Of a stretch of DNA of 58,297 bases, positions 42,326 through 52,757 are shown piece by piece. The position numbers were made by a program, and so were the translations under genes. This stretch comes from an uncultured Lachnospiraceae bacterium (GTDB lineage Bacteria; Bacillota; Clostridia; Lachnospirales; Lachnospiraceae). The first letter of the stretch is position 1. Each line of letters starts with the position of its first letter. The notes beneath the pieces are model-generated. The model made no database searches. It saw only the letters and a program-made list of their open reading frames with translations, and was not told the DNA's origin. The stretch lies in NCBI GenBank assembly GCA_947631985.1, contig CANRNK010000002.1, positions 1 to 58,297 on the forward strand, read 5' to 3'.

Positions 42326-45300
42326 ATGTATTTAAAAAGTATTGAAGTACATGGATTTAAATCATTTGCAAACAAAATAAATTTCCAGTTCCATAATGGA
42401 ATCACCGCTATCGTTGGCCCAAATGGAAGTGGAAAGAGTAATGTGGCGGATGCAGTACGATGGGTTCTTGGAGAGCAGAGAATCAAACAATTGCGTGGTG
42501 CCTCTATGCAGGATGTAATTTTTTCGGGAACAGAAACGAGAAAAGCATTGGGATACGCATATGTTGGGATTACGTTAGATAATACCGACCACCAGCTTCC
42601 GATTGAATACAATGAAGTTACGATTGCAAGGCGCATTTACCGGTCTGGAGAAAGTGAATATTTAATCAATGGAACGCCTTGCAGACTCAAAGATGTCAAC
42701 GAGTTATTTTATGATACAGGAATCGGAAAAGAAGGATACTCCATCATTGGACAGGGACAGATTGATAAAATTCTGAGTGGAAAACCCGAAGAAAGAAGAG
42801 AACTTTTTGATGAAGCCGCTGGAATTGTTAAGTTCAAAAGAAGAAAACAGACAGCACAGAAAAAACTCGAAGATGAGAAACTAAATTTGGTCAGAGTCAG
42901 TGATATTTTGTCTGAAATCGAAAAACAAATTAAACCCCTTGAGAAACAGGCAGAAATTGCAAAGGTTTATTTAAAAAAGAAAGAAGAATTAAAGAACCTG
43001 GATGTGAATGTTTTTTTGCTTGAAAATGACAGGATGAGGAATCAGTTAACTTCCTTAGAAGAAAAGCAACAGATCGCAACGGGGGATTTGGAAGAAAGCA
43101 CACTCAAATACGAAACCCTTAAAGTGGAGTATGAAGCGATACAGAATGAACTTACAGAATTAGAAGAAAGCATTGAAAAAGACAGAGCAACGCTGAACGA
43201 TACAGGAATGTTGAGAGGAAAATTAGAAGGAGAAATCAATGTTTTAAAAGAGCAGATTAATTCTTCAAAAGGAAATGAATCTCATTTGAACACCCGGATG
43301 GACACTGTTCAGGGTGAAATTAGCGTGCGCGAAGCAGAAAAAAACCTGATACAGGAAGAAAAGGATGCGATTGATCGGGAACTTGCAGACGTAGAAAACA
43401 TAAGGGATGTTGCCAGAGAAAATCTATTGAGAATTCAGAAAATCATAGAAAGCTATAATCTTGAAATTGAAACTTCTAAAAATAGTATTATCAATGCACT
43501 GAATGAAAGAGCAACTATCAAGGCGAAAATGGGTCGCTATGATACGATGCTTGAGCAAAATATAATTCGTAAGGCAGAACTGAATGCCAAATTACTTCGT
43601 GTTAAATCAGACGAGTCTGAGCAGGAAGAAGTTTTGGAGGCGTATCGAAGTGAGTTTGAAATCATTACAGAGACAATTAATAAGCAAGTTGAGCTACAAA
43701 AAATATCCGAAAAAAGATTAGAAGAAATTCATGCAATTCTGACAAATAAAGATGCAAAGATGCGTGATTTGCAGGTTCTGTATCATCAGGACAAGTCTAA
43801 GCTTGAGTCACTAGTGAATCTGACAGAGAGATATGAAGGCTATGGAAACAGTATTCGTAAGGTAATGGAAACAAAAACGGAAAATCCTAAAATTTCCGGA
43901 GTTGTTGCTGATATTATTAAAGTAGAGAAGAAATATGAAATAGCGATTGAAACAGCTCTTGGTGGAAATATTCAGAATATTGTTACAGAGGATGAGGCAA
44001 CAGCCAAAAAGATGATTGCTTACTTAAAGCAGAATAAATATGGCCGCGCAACCTTTCTTCCTCTTACAAGCATTACGAATCCACAAAAATTTAAAACACC
44101 AGAGGTACTTTTAGAAACTGGTGTGATTGGTATGGCGGATGCGTTAGTCACAACAGACCCTAAATATAGCAACGTGGCAACTGCAATGCTTGGAAGGATA
44201 GTTGTTGTTGATCATATTGACCAGGCTTTAAAAATTGCTAAAAAATATGATTATGGAATTCGAATGGTTACTCTTGATGGAGAACTTTTAGTTCCTGGCG
44301 GTGCAATTAGTGGGGGAGCCTTTAAGAATAACAGCAATTTGCTCGGACGAAAAAGAGAACAGGATGAACTTGAAAAGCAAGTGTCCAATCATGTCAAAGC
44401 AATTGATAAAATTTTGTTTGAAATCGAGACGACAAAAGAAGAAAGAGCAAATTTAAGAATAGAGCTGGAAGAATTAAAGAAAGAAATCCAGGCAAAATTT
44501 ATCGAGCAAAATACAGCAAGACTAAATGTGATTCAGGCGCAGGAACGAAAAGAAGAAGCGGCATCAGGTTATGATATTCTGAAAAAAGAAGAACAGGAAA
44601 TTGATCAGAGTATCATTGAACTTACCAGTCAGAAAAATGATGTTTTAGTGGAACTAGAAAGTTCTGAAATCTTAGAGAAAGAATCTGAAAAGAAAATTCT
44701 TCATTTTCAAGTCCTATTGGAAGAGGAACGGATTGAAGAGACAAAACAAACTTCAAAAACAGCTGAAATCGAGGTAGAGGTAACTAAAAAGTTACAAAAG
44801 CAGGAATTTCATCAGCAAAACAGAAATCGTATTCAGGGAGAGATTCTGCGGTTACGCAATGAGCTTGAAGAAATAGTACAAAAAAGAAGTACTTTGTTAG
44901 CGGAAGTAGAAGAAAAAGAAACTAATATTTTATCGATACAGCAGACAATTGTGCAATCACATCAATACCAGAATGAAGCACAGCTTAGTCTAAGCGATCG
45001 AATTACAAGGAAAGAAACACTTGCCAACAAACAGAAAACATTTTTTGAGGACAGAGAATTAATTGCAGAGAGAATGAATGCTCTTGATAAGGAAGTCTAC
45101 AGACTGAATACGCAACGGGATAAGCTGGAAGAAAGTCTGGAGTCTCAGATTAATTATATGTGGGATGAATATGAAATCACTCTAAGTGAAGCAATAAATA
45201 TGCCAAGAATTGATCTGCCAGAACTATCGGTTATGAAAAGAGAAATATCGTCCTTAAAAGACCAGATCAAAAAGCTTGGAGACGTCAACGTCAATGCAAT

Positions 45301-45886
45301 TGAAGACTATAAAAATCTTATGGAACGTCATTTCTTCCTAAAAACACAACATGATGATCTTGTACTTGCAGAACAGACGCTTTTAAAAATAATAGATGAA
45401 CTTGATGCTGCAATGAGAAAACAATTTCAGGAAAAATTTGCGCAGATCTGTCAGGAATTTGACAAGGTGTTCAAAGAGTTATTTGGAGGTGGAAAAGGAA
45501 CCCTTGAATTGATGGAAGAGGAAGATATTCTTGAAGCGGGAATCAGAATTATTGCACAGCCACCAGGAAAAAAACTCCAGAATATGATGCAGCTTTCTGG
45601 TGGAGAAAAAGCATTAACTGCAATTGCGTTATTGTTCGCTATTCAGAATTTGAAGCCATCTCCATTTTGCCTACTTGATGAAATTGAAGCAGCGCTTGAT
45701 GAGTCGAATGTTGGAAGATATGCCAAGTATCTTCATAAACTATCAAAAAACACACAGTTTATTGTAATCACGCATAGACGTGGAACGATGGAGTCAGCAG
45801 ACCGGTTATATGGAATTACAATGCAGGAGAAGGGGGTATCAGCCCTTGTCAGCGTGAATCTGATTGAGAAAGAACTGGATGCATAG
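42326..45886 (+). CDS. smc: Chromosome segregation protein SMC
   Basis: The condensin ATPase that compacts and separates chromosomes. At 1186 residues it is full length: Walker A GPNGSGKSN near residues 32-40, two long coiled-coil arms (about 165-500 and 680-1020), a hinge (about 510-670, with GAISGGAFKN just after), the C-motif LSGGEKALTAIALLFAI and Walker B CLLDEIEAALDE. The rnc-smc-ftsY order is the standard Firmicute order. Confidence 0.98.
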   Translation: MYLKSIEVHGFKSFANKINFQFHNGITAIVGPNGSGKSNVADAVRWVLGEQRIKQLRGASMQDVIFSGTETRKALGYAYVGITLDNTDHQLPIEYNEVTIARRIYRSGESEYLINGTPCRLKDVNELFYDTGIGKEGYSIIGQGQIDKILSGKPEERRELFDEAAGIVKFKRRKQTAQKKLEDEKLNLVRVSDILSEIEKQIKPLEKQAEIAKVYLKKKEELKNLDVNVFLLENDRMRNQLTSLEEKQQIATGDLEESTLKYETLKVEYEAIQNELTELEESIEKDRATLNDTGMLRGKLEGEINVLKEQINSSKGNESHLNTRMDTVQGEISVREAEKNLIQEEKDAIDRELADVENIRDVARENLLRIQKIIESYNLEIETSKNSIINALNERATIKAKMGRYDTMLEQNIIRKAELNAKLLRVKSDESEQEEVLEAYRSEFEIITETINKQVELQKISEKRLEEIHAILTNKDAKMRDLQVLYHQDKSKLESLVNLTERYEGYGNSIRKVMETKTENPKISGVVADIIKVEKKYEIAIETALGGNIQNIVTEDEATAKKMIAYLKQNKYGRATFLPLTSITNPQKFKTPEVLLETGVIGMADALVTTDPKYSNVATAMLGRIVVVDHIDQALKIAKKYDYGIRMVTLDGELLVPGGAISGGAFKNNSNLLGRKREQDELEKQVSNHVKAIDKILFEIETTKEERANLRIELEELKKEIQAKFIEQNTARLNVIQAQERKEEAASGYDILKKEEQEIDQSIIELTSQKNDVLVELESSEILEKESEKKILHFQVLLEEERIEETKQTSKTAEIEVEVTKKLQKQEFHQQNRNRIQGEILRLRNELEEIVQKRSTLLAEVEEKETNILSIQQTIVQSHQYQNEAQLSLSDRITRKETLANKQKTFFEDRELIAERMNALDKEVYRLNTQRDKLEESLESQINYMWDEYEITLSEAINMPRIDLPELSVMKREISSLKDQIKKLGDVNVNAIEDYKNLMERHFFLKTQHDDLVLAEQTLLKIIDELDAAMRKQFQEKFAQICQEFDKVFKELFGGGKGTLELMEEEDILEAGIRIIAQPPGKKLQNMMQLSGGEKALTAIALLFAIQNLKPSPFCLLDEIEAALDESNVGRYAKYLHKLSKNTQFIVITHRRGTMESADRLYGITMQEKGVSALVSVNLIEKELDA

Positions 45887-45902
45887 AAAGGATTTATAAA
45901 GT

Positions 45903-46844
45903 ATGGCGGAAGAAAAAGTTGGGTTTTTTGAACGATTAAAAAATGGTCTGGCAAAAACCAGAAATAACATTGTTAGTAGTATTGATTCCATCTTTGGTGC
46001 ATTTAGTTCCATTGATGAAGAATTTTATGAAGAATTAGAAGAAATCTTAATCATGGGAGATATTGGAATCAGGGCAACAGAACAGATTATTGAGCAATTA
46101 AAATCTGAAGTAAAAAAAAATCATATAAAAGAACCTGTGGATTGCAGAGAAATATTAATTCAGACCATAAAAGAACAAATGCAGGTTGAAAAAGACGCCT
46201 ATGAATTTGAAGACAAACAATCTGTGATTTTAGTAGTTGGAGTGAATGGCGTGGGAAAAACCACAACGATTGGAAAACTTGCTTCTATTTATAAGGAACA
46301 GGGAAAAAAAGTTCTGATTGCGGCAGCAGACACGTTCCGTGCAGCAGCCAGCGAACAACTGGAAGTATGGGCAGATCGCGCTGGGGTTGATATTATTACC
46401 GGGAAAGAAGGATCAGATCCAGCATCTGTTATTTTTGATGCGGTTAATGCAGCAAAAGCTAGAAATGTTGATGTGCTATTGTGTGACACAGCGGGGAGAC
46501 TTCATAATAAGAAGAATCTCATGGAAGAGCTGAAGAAAATTGATCGAATCATTGAAAGAGAATTTCCACAAGCACATAAAGAAAGCCTTGTGGTACTGGA
46601 TGGTGCAACAGGCCAAAACGCTTTAAATCAGGCGAGAGAATTTAAAGAAGCGACCCAGATTACGGGAATTGTTTTAACGAAGATGGATGGGACAGCAAAA
46701 GGGGGAATTGCAGTTGCGATTCAGTCGGAGCTTGGGGTCCCTGTCAAATTTATTGGAGTGGGTGAGACGATTTGTGATTTACATCGTTTTAATACGGAAG
46801 AATTTGTGGATGCTTTGTTTGACAGAACGATGGAAAAAGAATAA
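45903..46844 (+). CDS. ftsY: Signal recognition particle receptor FtsY
   Basis: The membrane-associated SRP receptor GTPase. At 313 residues it has an N-domain (about 1-90), then the G-domain with GVNGVGKTT, ADTFRAAA, CDTAGRLHN and TKMDGTAKGG. There is no long acidic A-domain, as usual in Firmicutes. Its partner ffh is in this window at 49.5 kb. Confidence 0.97.
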   Translation: MAEEKVGFFERLKNGLAKTRNNIVSSIDSIFGAFSSIDEEFYEELEEILIMGDIGIRATEQIIEQLKSEVKKNHIKEPVDCREILIQTIKEQMQVEKDAYEFEDKQSVILVVGVNGVGKTTTIGKLASIYKEQGKKVLIAAADTFRAAASEQLEVWADRAGVDIITGKEGSDPASVIFDAVNAAKARNVDVLLCDTAGRLHNKKNLMEELKKIDRIIEREFPQAHKESLVVLDGATGQNALNQAREFKEATQITGIVLTKMDGTAKGGIAVAIQSELGVPVKFIGVGETICDLHRFNTEEFVDALFDRTMEKE

Positions 46845-46884
46845 TATAAATTGTATTGTTAAATAATCTGAAGGGACATTAATT

Positions 46885-48096
46885 ATGCTGACATTAGATA
46901 AATTTGAAGAAGCTTCTGAAATTGTCAAGAAAGTCACATCGAATACAGAGCTTGTATACAGTGACTATTTTAGTGCAAAAACCGGAAATAAAGTTTACTT
47001 CAAGCCTGAAAACATGCAATTTACAGGTGCCTATAAGCTCAGAGGTGCCTATTATAAAATCAGTACCTTAACAGAAGAGGAAAGAAAAAAAGGACTCATT
47101 ACTGCGTCGGCAGGCAATCATGCGCAGGGAGTTGCTTATGCTGCGAAATGTTTTGGCTGCAGAGCGGTTATTGTTATGCCAACAACAACCCCACTTATGA
47201 AGGTAAACAGAACGAAAAGTTATGGTGCAGAAGTGATTCTGCGTGGAGATGTATATGATGAAGCCTGTGCGAATGCTTACAAAATTGCGGAAGAACAAGG
47301 ACTGACCTTTATTCATCCTTTTGACGATCTTGCGGTGGCGACCGGACAGGGAACCATAGCAATGGAGATTTACAAAGAATTACCTTTGGTTGATTATATT
47401 TTAGTACCCATCGGTGGTGGTGGACTAGCAACTGGTGTTTCAGTACTCTCGAAAATGTTAAATCCCAATGTTAAAGTAATTGGTGTGGAACCAGTTGGGG
47501 CAAATTGCATGCAGGAATCAGTCAGAAACGGAGAAGTTACGACGCTGCCAAGTGTCAATACAATCGCAGATGGAACAGCGGTCAAGACACCGGGAAGTTT
47601 AATTTTCCCTTATGTGAGAGACAATGTGGATGAGATCATTACGGTGGCTGACGAAGAACTAGTGGTTTCTTTTCTGGATATGGTTGAAAACCACAAGATG
47701 ATTGTAGAGAATTCAGGACTTCTTACCGTTGCGGCACTGAAACATCTTGACGTGAAAAATAAAAAAATTGTTTCGATTTTGAGCGGTGGAAACATGGATG
47801 TCATTACGATGTCTTCCGTCGTACAACAGGGACTGATTTTTCGAGATAGGATTTTTACAGTTTCAGTACTTCTTCCTGACAAGCCAGGAGAACTGAGCCG
47901 TGTGGCGGATGTGATTGCAAAGCAAAGTGGAAATGTAATTAAGTTAGAGCATAACCAATTTGTATCAATCAACAGAAATGCTGCAGTTGAGCTGCGCATT
48001 ACGATGGAAGCATACGGGAGTGAACATAAAGCGCAGATTATTGATGCATTAAACCTGGAAGGCTATAAACCAAAAGTGGTTAGAACGAATATATAG
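46885..48096 (+). CDS. Threonine ammonia-lyase (threonine dehydratase)
   Basis: A PLP enzyme that deaminates threonine to 2-oxobutanoate. The 403-residue product has the PLP lysine in FTGAYKLRGAYYK, SAGNHAQGVA, PIGGGGLATG, and a C-terminal ACT domain (about 325-403). One ACT-type domain and this length fit the catabolic/TdcB-like form with regulation, but an isoleucine biosynthetic role (ilvA) is equally possible, since no ilv genes are nearby. A terminator follows. Confidence 0.92.
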   Translation: MLTLDKFEEASEIVKKVTSNTELVYSDYFSAKTGNKVYFKPENMQFTGAYKLRGAYYKISTLTEEERKKGLITASAGNHAQGVAYAAKCFGCRAVIVMPTTTPLMKVNRTKSYGAEVILRGDVYDEACANAYKIAEEQGLTFIHPFDDLAVATGQGTIAMEIYKELPLVDYILVPIGGGGLATGVSVLSKMLNPNVKVIGVEPVGANCMQESVRNGEVTTLPSVNTIADGTAVKTPGSLIFPYVRDNVDEIITVADEELVVSFLDMVENHKMIVENSGLLTVAALKHLDVKNKKIVSILSGGNMDVITMSSVVQQGLIFRDRIFTVSVLLPDKPGELSRVADVIAKQSGNVIKLEHNQFVSINRNAAVELRITMEAYGSEHKAQIIDALNLEGYKPKVVRTNI

Positions 48097-48115
48097 CAAG
48101 GAAATGCAAGGTAAG

Positions 48116-48158
48116 AGCAGATTATATGTAGAATTCATGCATATGGTCTGCTTTTTTT
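48116..48158 (+). terminator. Terminator after threonine ammonia-lyase
   Basis: AGCAGA...TCTGCT (48116-48121, 48147-48152) with inner ATATG/CATAT, then T7. Confidence 0.85.
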
Positions 48159-48213
48159 GATTCCATAAGAATTGAGCAGAATAGTACCGCTTAAAAAAAG
48201 AAAGGAAATCGAA

Positions 48214-49083
48214 ATGGAGAAAATAAAAAAGAAATCAAAAAGAATATTTGATTATCTAATCATTACAATCGCAGCATTGATTTATGCGGTTGGGGTTGCG
48301 TTGTTTTTAGACCCGAACAATCTTGCACCGGGAGGGTTCTCGGGAATTGCAATTATTGTAAATCGATTCACCCAAATTCCTACAGGAACCTGGTTTCTTC
48401 TTTTTAATATCCCATTAATGATATTGGGGATGTGGAAATTTGGATGGAGATTTATTATTTCAACCATGTATTCTATTTTTGTTATTTCGATTTTTACCAA
48501 TTTCCTGTCAGTGTTTGGACCGGCAACGAAAGATCCTCTTTTGGCTGCAATTGCTGGAGGAAGCTTGATTGCAATCGGCGTTGGGATGAATTTCAGAGTT
48601 GGTGCGACGACCGGAGGAACAGATATCCTTGTGAAGTTTTTAAGATTACGCTTTCAACATCTAAAAACAGGAATCGTTTTTCTTTTGACCGATGCAATCA
48701 TAATTATCCTGGCGGGTGTTGTTTTTCAAAAAATCGATACAGCTCTTTATGCGGGAATTGCAGTTGTTGTCTGCTCTATTGTACTCGATCTTGTTTTATA
48801 TGGAAGAGATGAAGCAAAAGTAATTTATATTATAAGTGATAAAGCAACCATGATTGCAAAACGTCTGATGGAAGAACTTGATATAGGAGTAACCTTCTTG
48901 GAGGGATCTGGTGCTTATAGCAACCAGGGAAAACAGATTATTTTATGTGCCATGAAAAAACAGAACACGCCAAAAGCAGAAGAAATTGTGAAAGAGATGG
49001 ATTCAAATTCTTTTATGATTGTGACAAGCGCAAGTGAAATATTTGGCGAAGGGCATAAAAGTTACTTTAGCGAAAAACTATAA
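48214..49083 (+). CDS. YitT family membrane protein (DUF161/DUF2179)
   Basis: A 289-residue protein with five or six membrane segments (about 15-200), with the family phrases FLDPNNLAPGGFSGIAII and GATTGGTDILVK, followed by a soluble DUF2179 domain (about 210-289). Function of the family is not established. ATG 48214 is used, with AAAGGA upstream. It stands between a terminator and the SRP operon promoter. Confidence 0.88.
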   Translation: MEKIKKKSKRIFDYLIITIAALIYAVGVALFLDPNNLAPGGFSGIAIIVNRFTQIPTGTWFLLFNIPLMILGMWKFGWRFIISTMYSIFVISIFTNFLSVFGPATKDPLLAAIAGGSLIAIGVGMNFRVGATTGGTDILVKFLRLRFQHLKTGIVFLLTDAIIIILAGVVFQKIDTALYAGIAVVVCSIVLDLVLYGRDEAKVIYIISDKATMIAKRLMEELDIGVTFLEGSGAYSNQGKQIILCAMKKQNTPKAEEIVKEMDSNSFMIVTSASEIFGEGHKSYFSEKL

Positions 49084-49104
49084 TTAAGTGTAAAGAAAAA
49101 ACAC

Positions 49105-49133
49105 TTGACAGAAAAAGTGATATAAGATATGAT
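49105..49133 (+). promoter_or_regulatory. Promoter of the ylxM-ffh-rpsP operon
   Basis: TTGACA (49105-49110), 17 bp, TATGAT (49128-49133). Confidence 0.75.
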
Positions 49134-49185
49134 TACTCAGGAGTCAGAGAACAATACTGATGAACGCAAGAAATAGGTCGCAAAA

Positions 49186-49524
49186 ATGAAAAAAATAGTA
49201 GAACAGAATATGCTCTATGATTTTTATGGAGAGTTACTGACAGAGCACCAGAGAAAAGTATATGAGAATGCAGTCTATCATGACCTTTCCCTTAGCGAAA
49301 TTGCAGATGAACTTGGAATTAGCAGACAGGGTGTGCATGACCTTTTAAAACGTTGTGATAAAATCATGGCTGGTTATGAAGAAAAGTTAAAACTGGTCTA
49401 CAAGTTTAGTGCTACCAAAGAGAAAGTAAATGAAATTAAAAAAATAGCCTTGAGAATAGACGCAAAATCACAGGATGCTGTTTTAATTGCATCAATCGCA
49501 AATGAAATTCTAGAGGAATTATAA
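49186..49524 (+). CDS. ylxM: YlxM-type helix-turn-helix protein
   Basis: A 112-residue sigma-70 region-4-like protein with a helix-turn-helix (LSLSEIADELGISRQGVHDLL, about residues 37-57). It precedes ffh by 3 bp, as in Bacillus and Streptococcus, where YlxM modulates SRP assembly. It may bind nucleic acid. Confidence 0.92.
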   Translation: MKKIVEQNMLYDFYGELLTEHQRKVYENAVYHDLSLSEIADELGISRQGVHDLLKRCDKIMAGYEEKLKLVYKFSATKEKVNEIKKIALRIDAKSQDAVLIASIANEILEEL

Positions 49525-49527
49525 GAT

Positions 49528-50889
49528 ATGGCATTTGAAAGTTTAACTGATAAATTACAGAATGTATTTAAGAATTTAAGAAACAAGGGAAGACTTACCG
49601 AAGAAGATGTAAAGGCAGCCTTAAAAGAAGTGAAGATGGCATTATTAGAAGCCGATGTTAATTTTAAAGTTGTGAAGCAATTTGTAAAAACGGTTGAAGA
49701 ACGTTCTGTTGGAGCGGACGTTATGAATGGATTAAATCCAGGACAGATGGTCGTTAAAATTGTCAATGAAGAATTAACCGCTTTAATGGGATCCGAAACA
49801 ACAGAAATCCTATTCCAGCCTGGAAAAGCAATCACTGTTATTATGATGTGCGGTCTTCAGGGTGCTGGAAAGACAACTACAACTGCGAAAATTGCAGGTA
49901 AATTAAAGTTAAAAGGCAAAAAAAGTCTTCTTGTGGCTTGTGATGTTTATAGACCTGCAGCAGTACAACAGTTACAGGTTAATGGGGAAAAGACAGACGT
50001 AGAAGTATTTGCGATTCCAGAGAGTAAAAGCCCAGTTGAAATAGCAAAAGGGGCAATAGCACATGCGGAAAAGAATGGTCATAATATCGTTATTTTAGAT
50101 ACAGCAGGCCGACTTCACATAGATGAAGCAATGATGCAGGAATTACAGGACATCAAGGAAAATGTTGCTGTGCACCAGACTCTTTTGGTTGTGGATGCCA
50201 TGACCGGGCAGGATGCAGTAACAATTGCAAAAGAATTTAATGAAAAAATCGGTCTTGATGGCGTTGTACTGACAAAAATGGATGGCGACTCAAGAGGTGG
50301 CGCTGCCTTATCTGTAAAAGCAGTGACTGGTAAACCGATTCTCTATATTGGTATGGGTGAAAAGCTCTCAGATCTTGAACAGTTTTATCCAGACAGAATG
50401 GCAGGCAGAATCCTTGGAATGGGAGATGTTCTGAGCCTGATTGAAAAAGTACAGGCGGATGTGGATGTTGATAAAGAAAAACAGATGGCATCCAAACTAA
50501 AAAAAGGAAAGTTTGATTTTGAGGATTATCTGGAATCCATGAACCAGATGAAAAAAATGGGCGGTCTTTCTTCTATTCTTGGAATGATGCCAGGCATGGG
50601 ATCGAAAATGGGTGATATTGAATCCATGGTAGATGACAAACAGATGGCGAGAACGGAAGCAATTGTGCTTTCCATGACACCATCAGAACGACAAAACCCA
50701 AAGCTCATAAATCCGAGCAGAAAACATAGAATTGCAAAAGGTGCAGGTGTTGATATCAGTGTTGTCAATCGGTTTATTAAACAGTTTGAACAGTCACAGA
50801 AAATGATGAAACAACTCCCTGGCATGATGGGTGGAATAGGTAAAAAAGGCAGAGGCGGCTTCCCAGGAAGATTCAACTTACCTTTTTAA
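49528..50889 (+). CDS. ffh: Signal recognition particle protein Ffh
   Basis: The SRP54 GTPase that takes nascent membrane proteins to FtsY. At 453 residues it has an N-domain (1-90), a G-domain with CGLQGAGKTTT, DVYRPAAVQQL, LDTAGRLH, TKMDGDSRGG, and a methionine-rich M-domain (about 325-450). Coupled to ylxM. The 4.5S RNA gene is not in the window. Confidence 0.98.
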   Translation: MAFESLTDKLQNVFKNLRNKGRLTEEDVKAALKEVKMALLEADVNFKVVKQFVKTVEERSVGADVMNGLNPGQMVVKIVNEELTALMGSETTEILFQPGKAITVIMMCGLQGAGKTTTTAKIAGKLKLKGKKSLLVACDVYRPAAVQQLQVNGEKTDVEVFAIPESKSPVEIAKGAIAHAEKNGHNIVILDTAGRLHIDEAMMQELQDIKENVAVHQTLLVVDAMTGQDAVTIAKEFNEKIGLDGVVLTKMDGDSRGGAALSVKAVTGKPILYIGMGEKLSDLEQFYPDRMAGRILGMGDVLSLIEKVQADVDVDKEKQMASKLKKGKFDFEDYLESMNQMKKMGGLSSILGMMPGMGSKMGDIESMVDDKQMARTEAIVLSMTPSERQNPKLINPSRKHRIAKGAGVDISVVNRFIKQFEQSQKMMKQLPGMMGGIGKKGRGGFPGRFNLPF

Positions 50890-50924
50890 TAAATTAACAA
50901 TAATAAACCGGAGGTGAAAAAAAC

Positions 50925-51170
50925 ATGGCAGTTAAAATCAGATTAAGAAGAATGGGTCAGAAAAAAGCTCCTTTCTATAGAATCGTTGTTGCAGATTCCA
51001 GATCTCCAAGAGATGGAAAATGTATCGCTGAAATAGGAACTTACAATCCAAATACGGATCCAAGTGAATTCAAAGTTGATGCTGAGCTTGCAAAACAGTG
51101 GTTAGCAAACGGAGCACAGCCTACAGAAGTTGTTGCAAAAATTTTCAAAGTAGCTGGAATTGAAAAATAA
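50925..51170 (+). CDS. rpsP: 30S ribosomal protein S16
   Basis: 81 residues, beginning [20 protein letters not shown] and carrying [11 protein letters not shown] and LGTYNP-type motif [18 protein letters not shown] precedes the ATG. Standard neighbour of ffh and khpA. Confidence 0.98.
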   Translation: MAVKIRLRRMGQKKAPFYRIVVADSRSPRDGKCIAEIGTYNPNTDPSEFKVDAELAKQWLANGAQPTEVVAKIFKVAGIEK

Positions 51171-51201
51171 AATTTGACACAACTTTTTTCGGAGGTGGAT
51201 T

Positions 51202-51429
51202 ATGAAAGATTTGGTTACAGTAATAGCAAAAGCACTTGTCGATAATCCGGATGAAGTTTCTGTTACAGAAAAGGCCGAAGGCAAAAATGTAACAATCGAA
51301 CTTCACGTTGCTCCTTCCGATATGGGTAAAGTTATTGGAAAACAAGGTAGAATTGCAAAAGCAATTCGCTCTGTTGTAAAGGCAGCATCATCCAAAGACA
51401 ATATGAAAGTTGAAGTTGAAATCAACTGA
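51202..51429 (+). CDS. khpA: KH-domain RNA-binding protein KhpA (YlqC)
   Basis: 75 residues with one KH domain; the RNA-binding loop reads [13 protein letters not shown]. In streptococci KhpA pairs with KhpB (Jag/EloR) to bind many RNAs and affect cell division. It lies between rpsP and rimM as usual. GGAGGTGG precedes the start. Confidence 0.95.
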   Translation: MKDLVTVIAKALVDNPDEVSVTEKAEGKNVTIELHVAPSDMGKVIGKQGRIAKAIRSVVKAASSKDNMKVEVEIN

Positions 51430-51435
51430 TTGATG

Positions 51436-51473
51436 GGGGCACTCTTCTTGAGTTGTCCCTATTTTCTCTTTTG
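51436..51473 (+). terminator. Weak intra-operon hairpin between khpA and rimM
   Basis: GGGGCACTC...GAGTTGTCCC (51436-51459; one bulge) followed by TATTTTCTCTTTT. It could reduce transcription into rimM-trmD; the T tract is interrupted. Confidence 0.45.
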
Positions 51474-51515
51474 TCAGTCAAAAGAGCTAATACGAGAGAG
51501 GTATGGAGTGCTACT

Positions 51516-52025
51516 ATGAGTGATATGTTACAGGTTGGAATTATTTCTTCGACACATGGAATTAAAGGTGAGGTAAAAGTATTTCCAACGACAGATGATG
51601 TCAATCGGTTTAAAAAACTGAAGGAAGTCATTCTTGTCACGAAGAAAGAAACAAAAACACTTGAAATTGAAGGCGTAAAATTCTTTAAGAAATTTGCGAT
51701 TCTAAAATTTAAAGGAATTGATTCAATTGAAAGCGTAATGGAATATAAAGGAGATGGCCTTTATGTTACAAGAGAAAATGCGGTAAAACTAAAAGAGAAT
51801 GAGTATTTTATTTCAGATCTGATTGATTTACAGGTTTTCTTAGAAAATGGAGAGTTACTTGGTATATTAAAGGAAGTTATGCTGACAGGTGCCAATGATG
51901 TCTACGTTGTGGAAATGAAAAATAAGAAAGAAGTGTTGATACCGGCAATTAAGCAATGCATCCTTTCTGTAGAGATAGAAAACAAAAAAATGACAGTTGC
52001 GTTATTAGATGGACTGTTGGATTAG
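51516..52025 (+). CDS. rimM: Ribosome maturation factor RimM
   Basis: It helps mature the 30S head, binding S19. The 169-residue product has the N-terminal RimM domain ([20 protein letters not shown]) and a C-terminal PRC barrel (about 95-168). ATG 51516 with GGAG (51505-51508) is chosen; the frame open from 51453 runs through the preceding hairpin. Confidence 0.95.
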   Translation: MSDMLQVGIISSTHGIKGEVKVFPTTDDVNRFKKLKEVILVTKKETKTLEIEGVKFFKKFAILKFKGIDSIESVMEYKGDGLYVTRENAVKLKENEYFISDLIDLQVFLENGELLGILKEVMLTGANDVYVVEMKNKKEVLIPAIKQCILSVEIENKKMTVALLDGLLD

Positions 52026-52033
52026 GAGCTTGC

Positions 52034-52744
52034 GTGAAATTTCATATTATGACATTGTTTCCCGAAATGGTAATGCAGGGATTAAACACAAGTATTATTG
52101 GTAGAGCAATTGAGAATCAGATTCTGGATTTAAAAGCATGGAATATAAGAGAGTATACAAAAAGCAGACACAAAAAAGTTGACGATTATCCTTATGGTGG
52201 AGGCGCAGGAATGCTGATGCAGGCACAGCCTGTTTATGACACCTTTCTTGCTGTGAAAGATGATTTGAAGATGAGCCATTGCAGAGTCATTTATCTTACA
52301 CCACAGGGGAAATTATTTACACAAACAGAAGCAGAACAACTTGCGAAGGAAGAGGCCCTGGTTTTCTTATGTGGTCATTATGAAGGAATTGACGAGAGAG
52401 TTTTGGAAGAAATTGTTACAGATGAATATTCTATTGGTGATTATGTATTAACTGGTGGAGAACTTCCTGCAATGGTTATGGTTGATGCAATCTCGAGATT
52501 GGTCCCAGGAGTATTGAACAATGAAGATTCAGCGACAACGGAATCTCTTCATAATCATTTATTGGAATATCCACAATATTCCAGACCAGAAGAATGGGAA
52601 GGAAGACGCGTTCCTGAAGTGTTGCTTTCTGGACATCACTTGAACATTTCGAAATGGAGGATGGAACAGTCTATTCTTAGAACAAAAGAAAAAAGACCGG
52701 ACCTCTACAAGAAATATAAAAAAGTGAAAGACAATCCATTATAA
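52034..52744 (+). CDS. trmD: tRNA (guanine-N1)-methyltransferase TrmD
   Basis: It methylates G37 of tRNAs that read CNN codons. The 236-residue product has FHIMTLFPEM, YPYGGGAGMLMQ, LCGHYEGIDERV and SIGDYVLTGGELPAM, the trefoil-knot SAM site. The start codon is GTG 52034, after TAGGAG overlapping the rimM stop; no ATG in frame fits the family N-terminus. Confidence 0.96.
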   Translation: MKFHIMTLFPEMVMQGLNTSIIGRAIENQILDLKAWNIREYTKSRHKKVDDYPYGGGAGMLMQAQPVYDTFLAVKDDLKMSHCRVIYLTPQGKLFTQTEAEQLAKEEALVFLCGHYEGIDERVLEEIVTDEYSIGDYVLTGGELPAMVMVDAISRLVPGVLNNEDSATTESLHNHLLEYPQYSRPEEWEGRRVPEVLLSGHHLNISKWRMEQSILRTKEKRPDLYKKYKKVKDNPL

Positions 52745-52757
52745 TAGCAAAATTTAC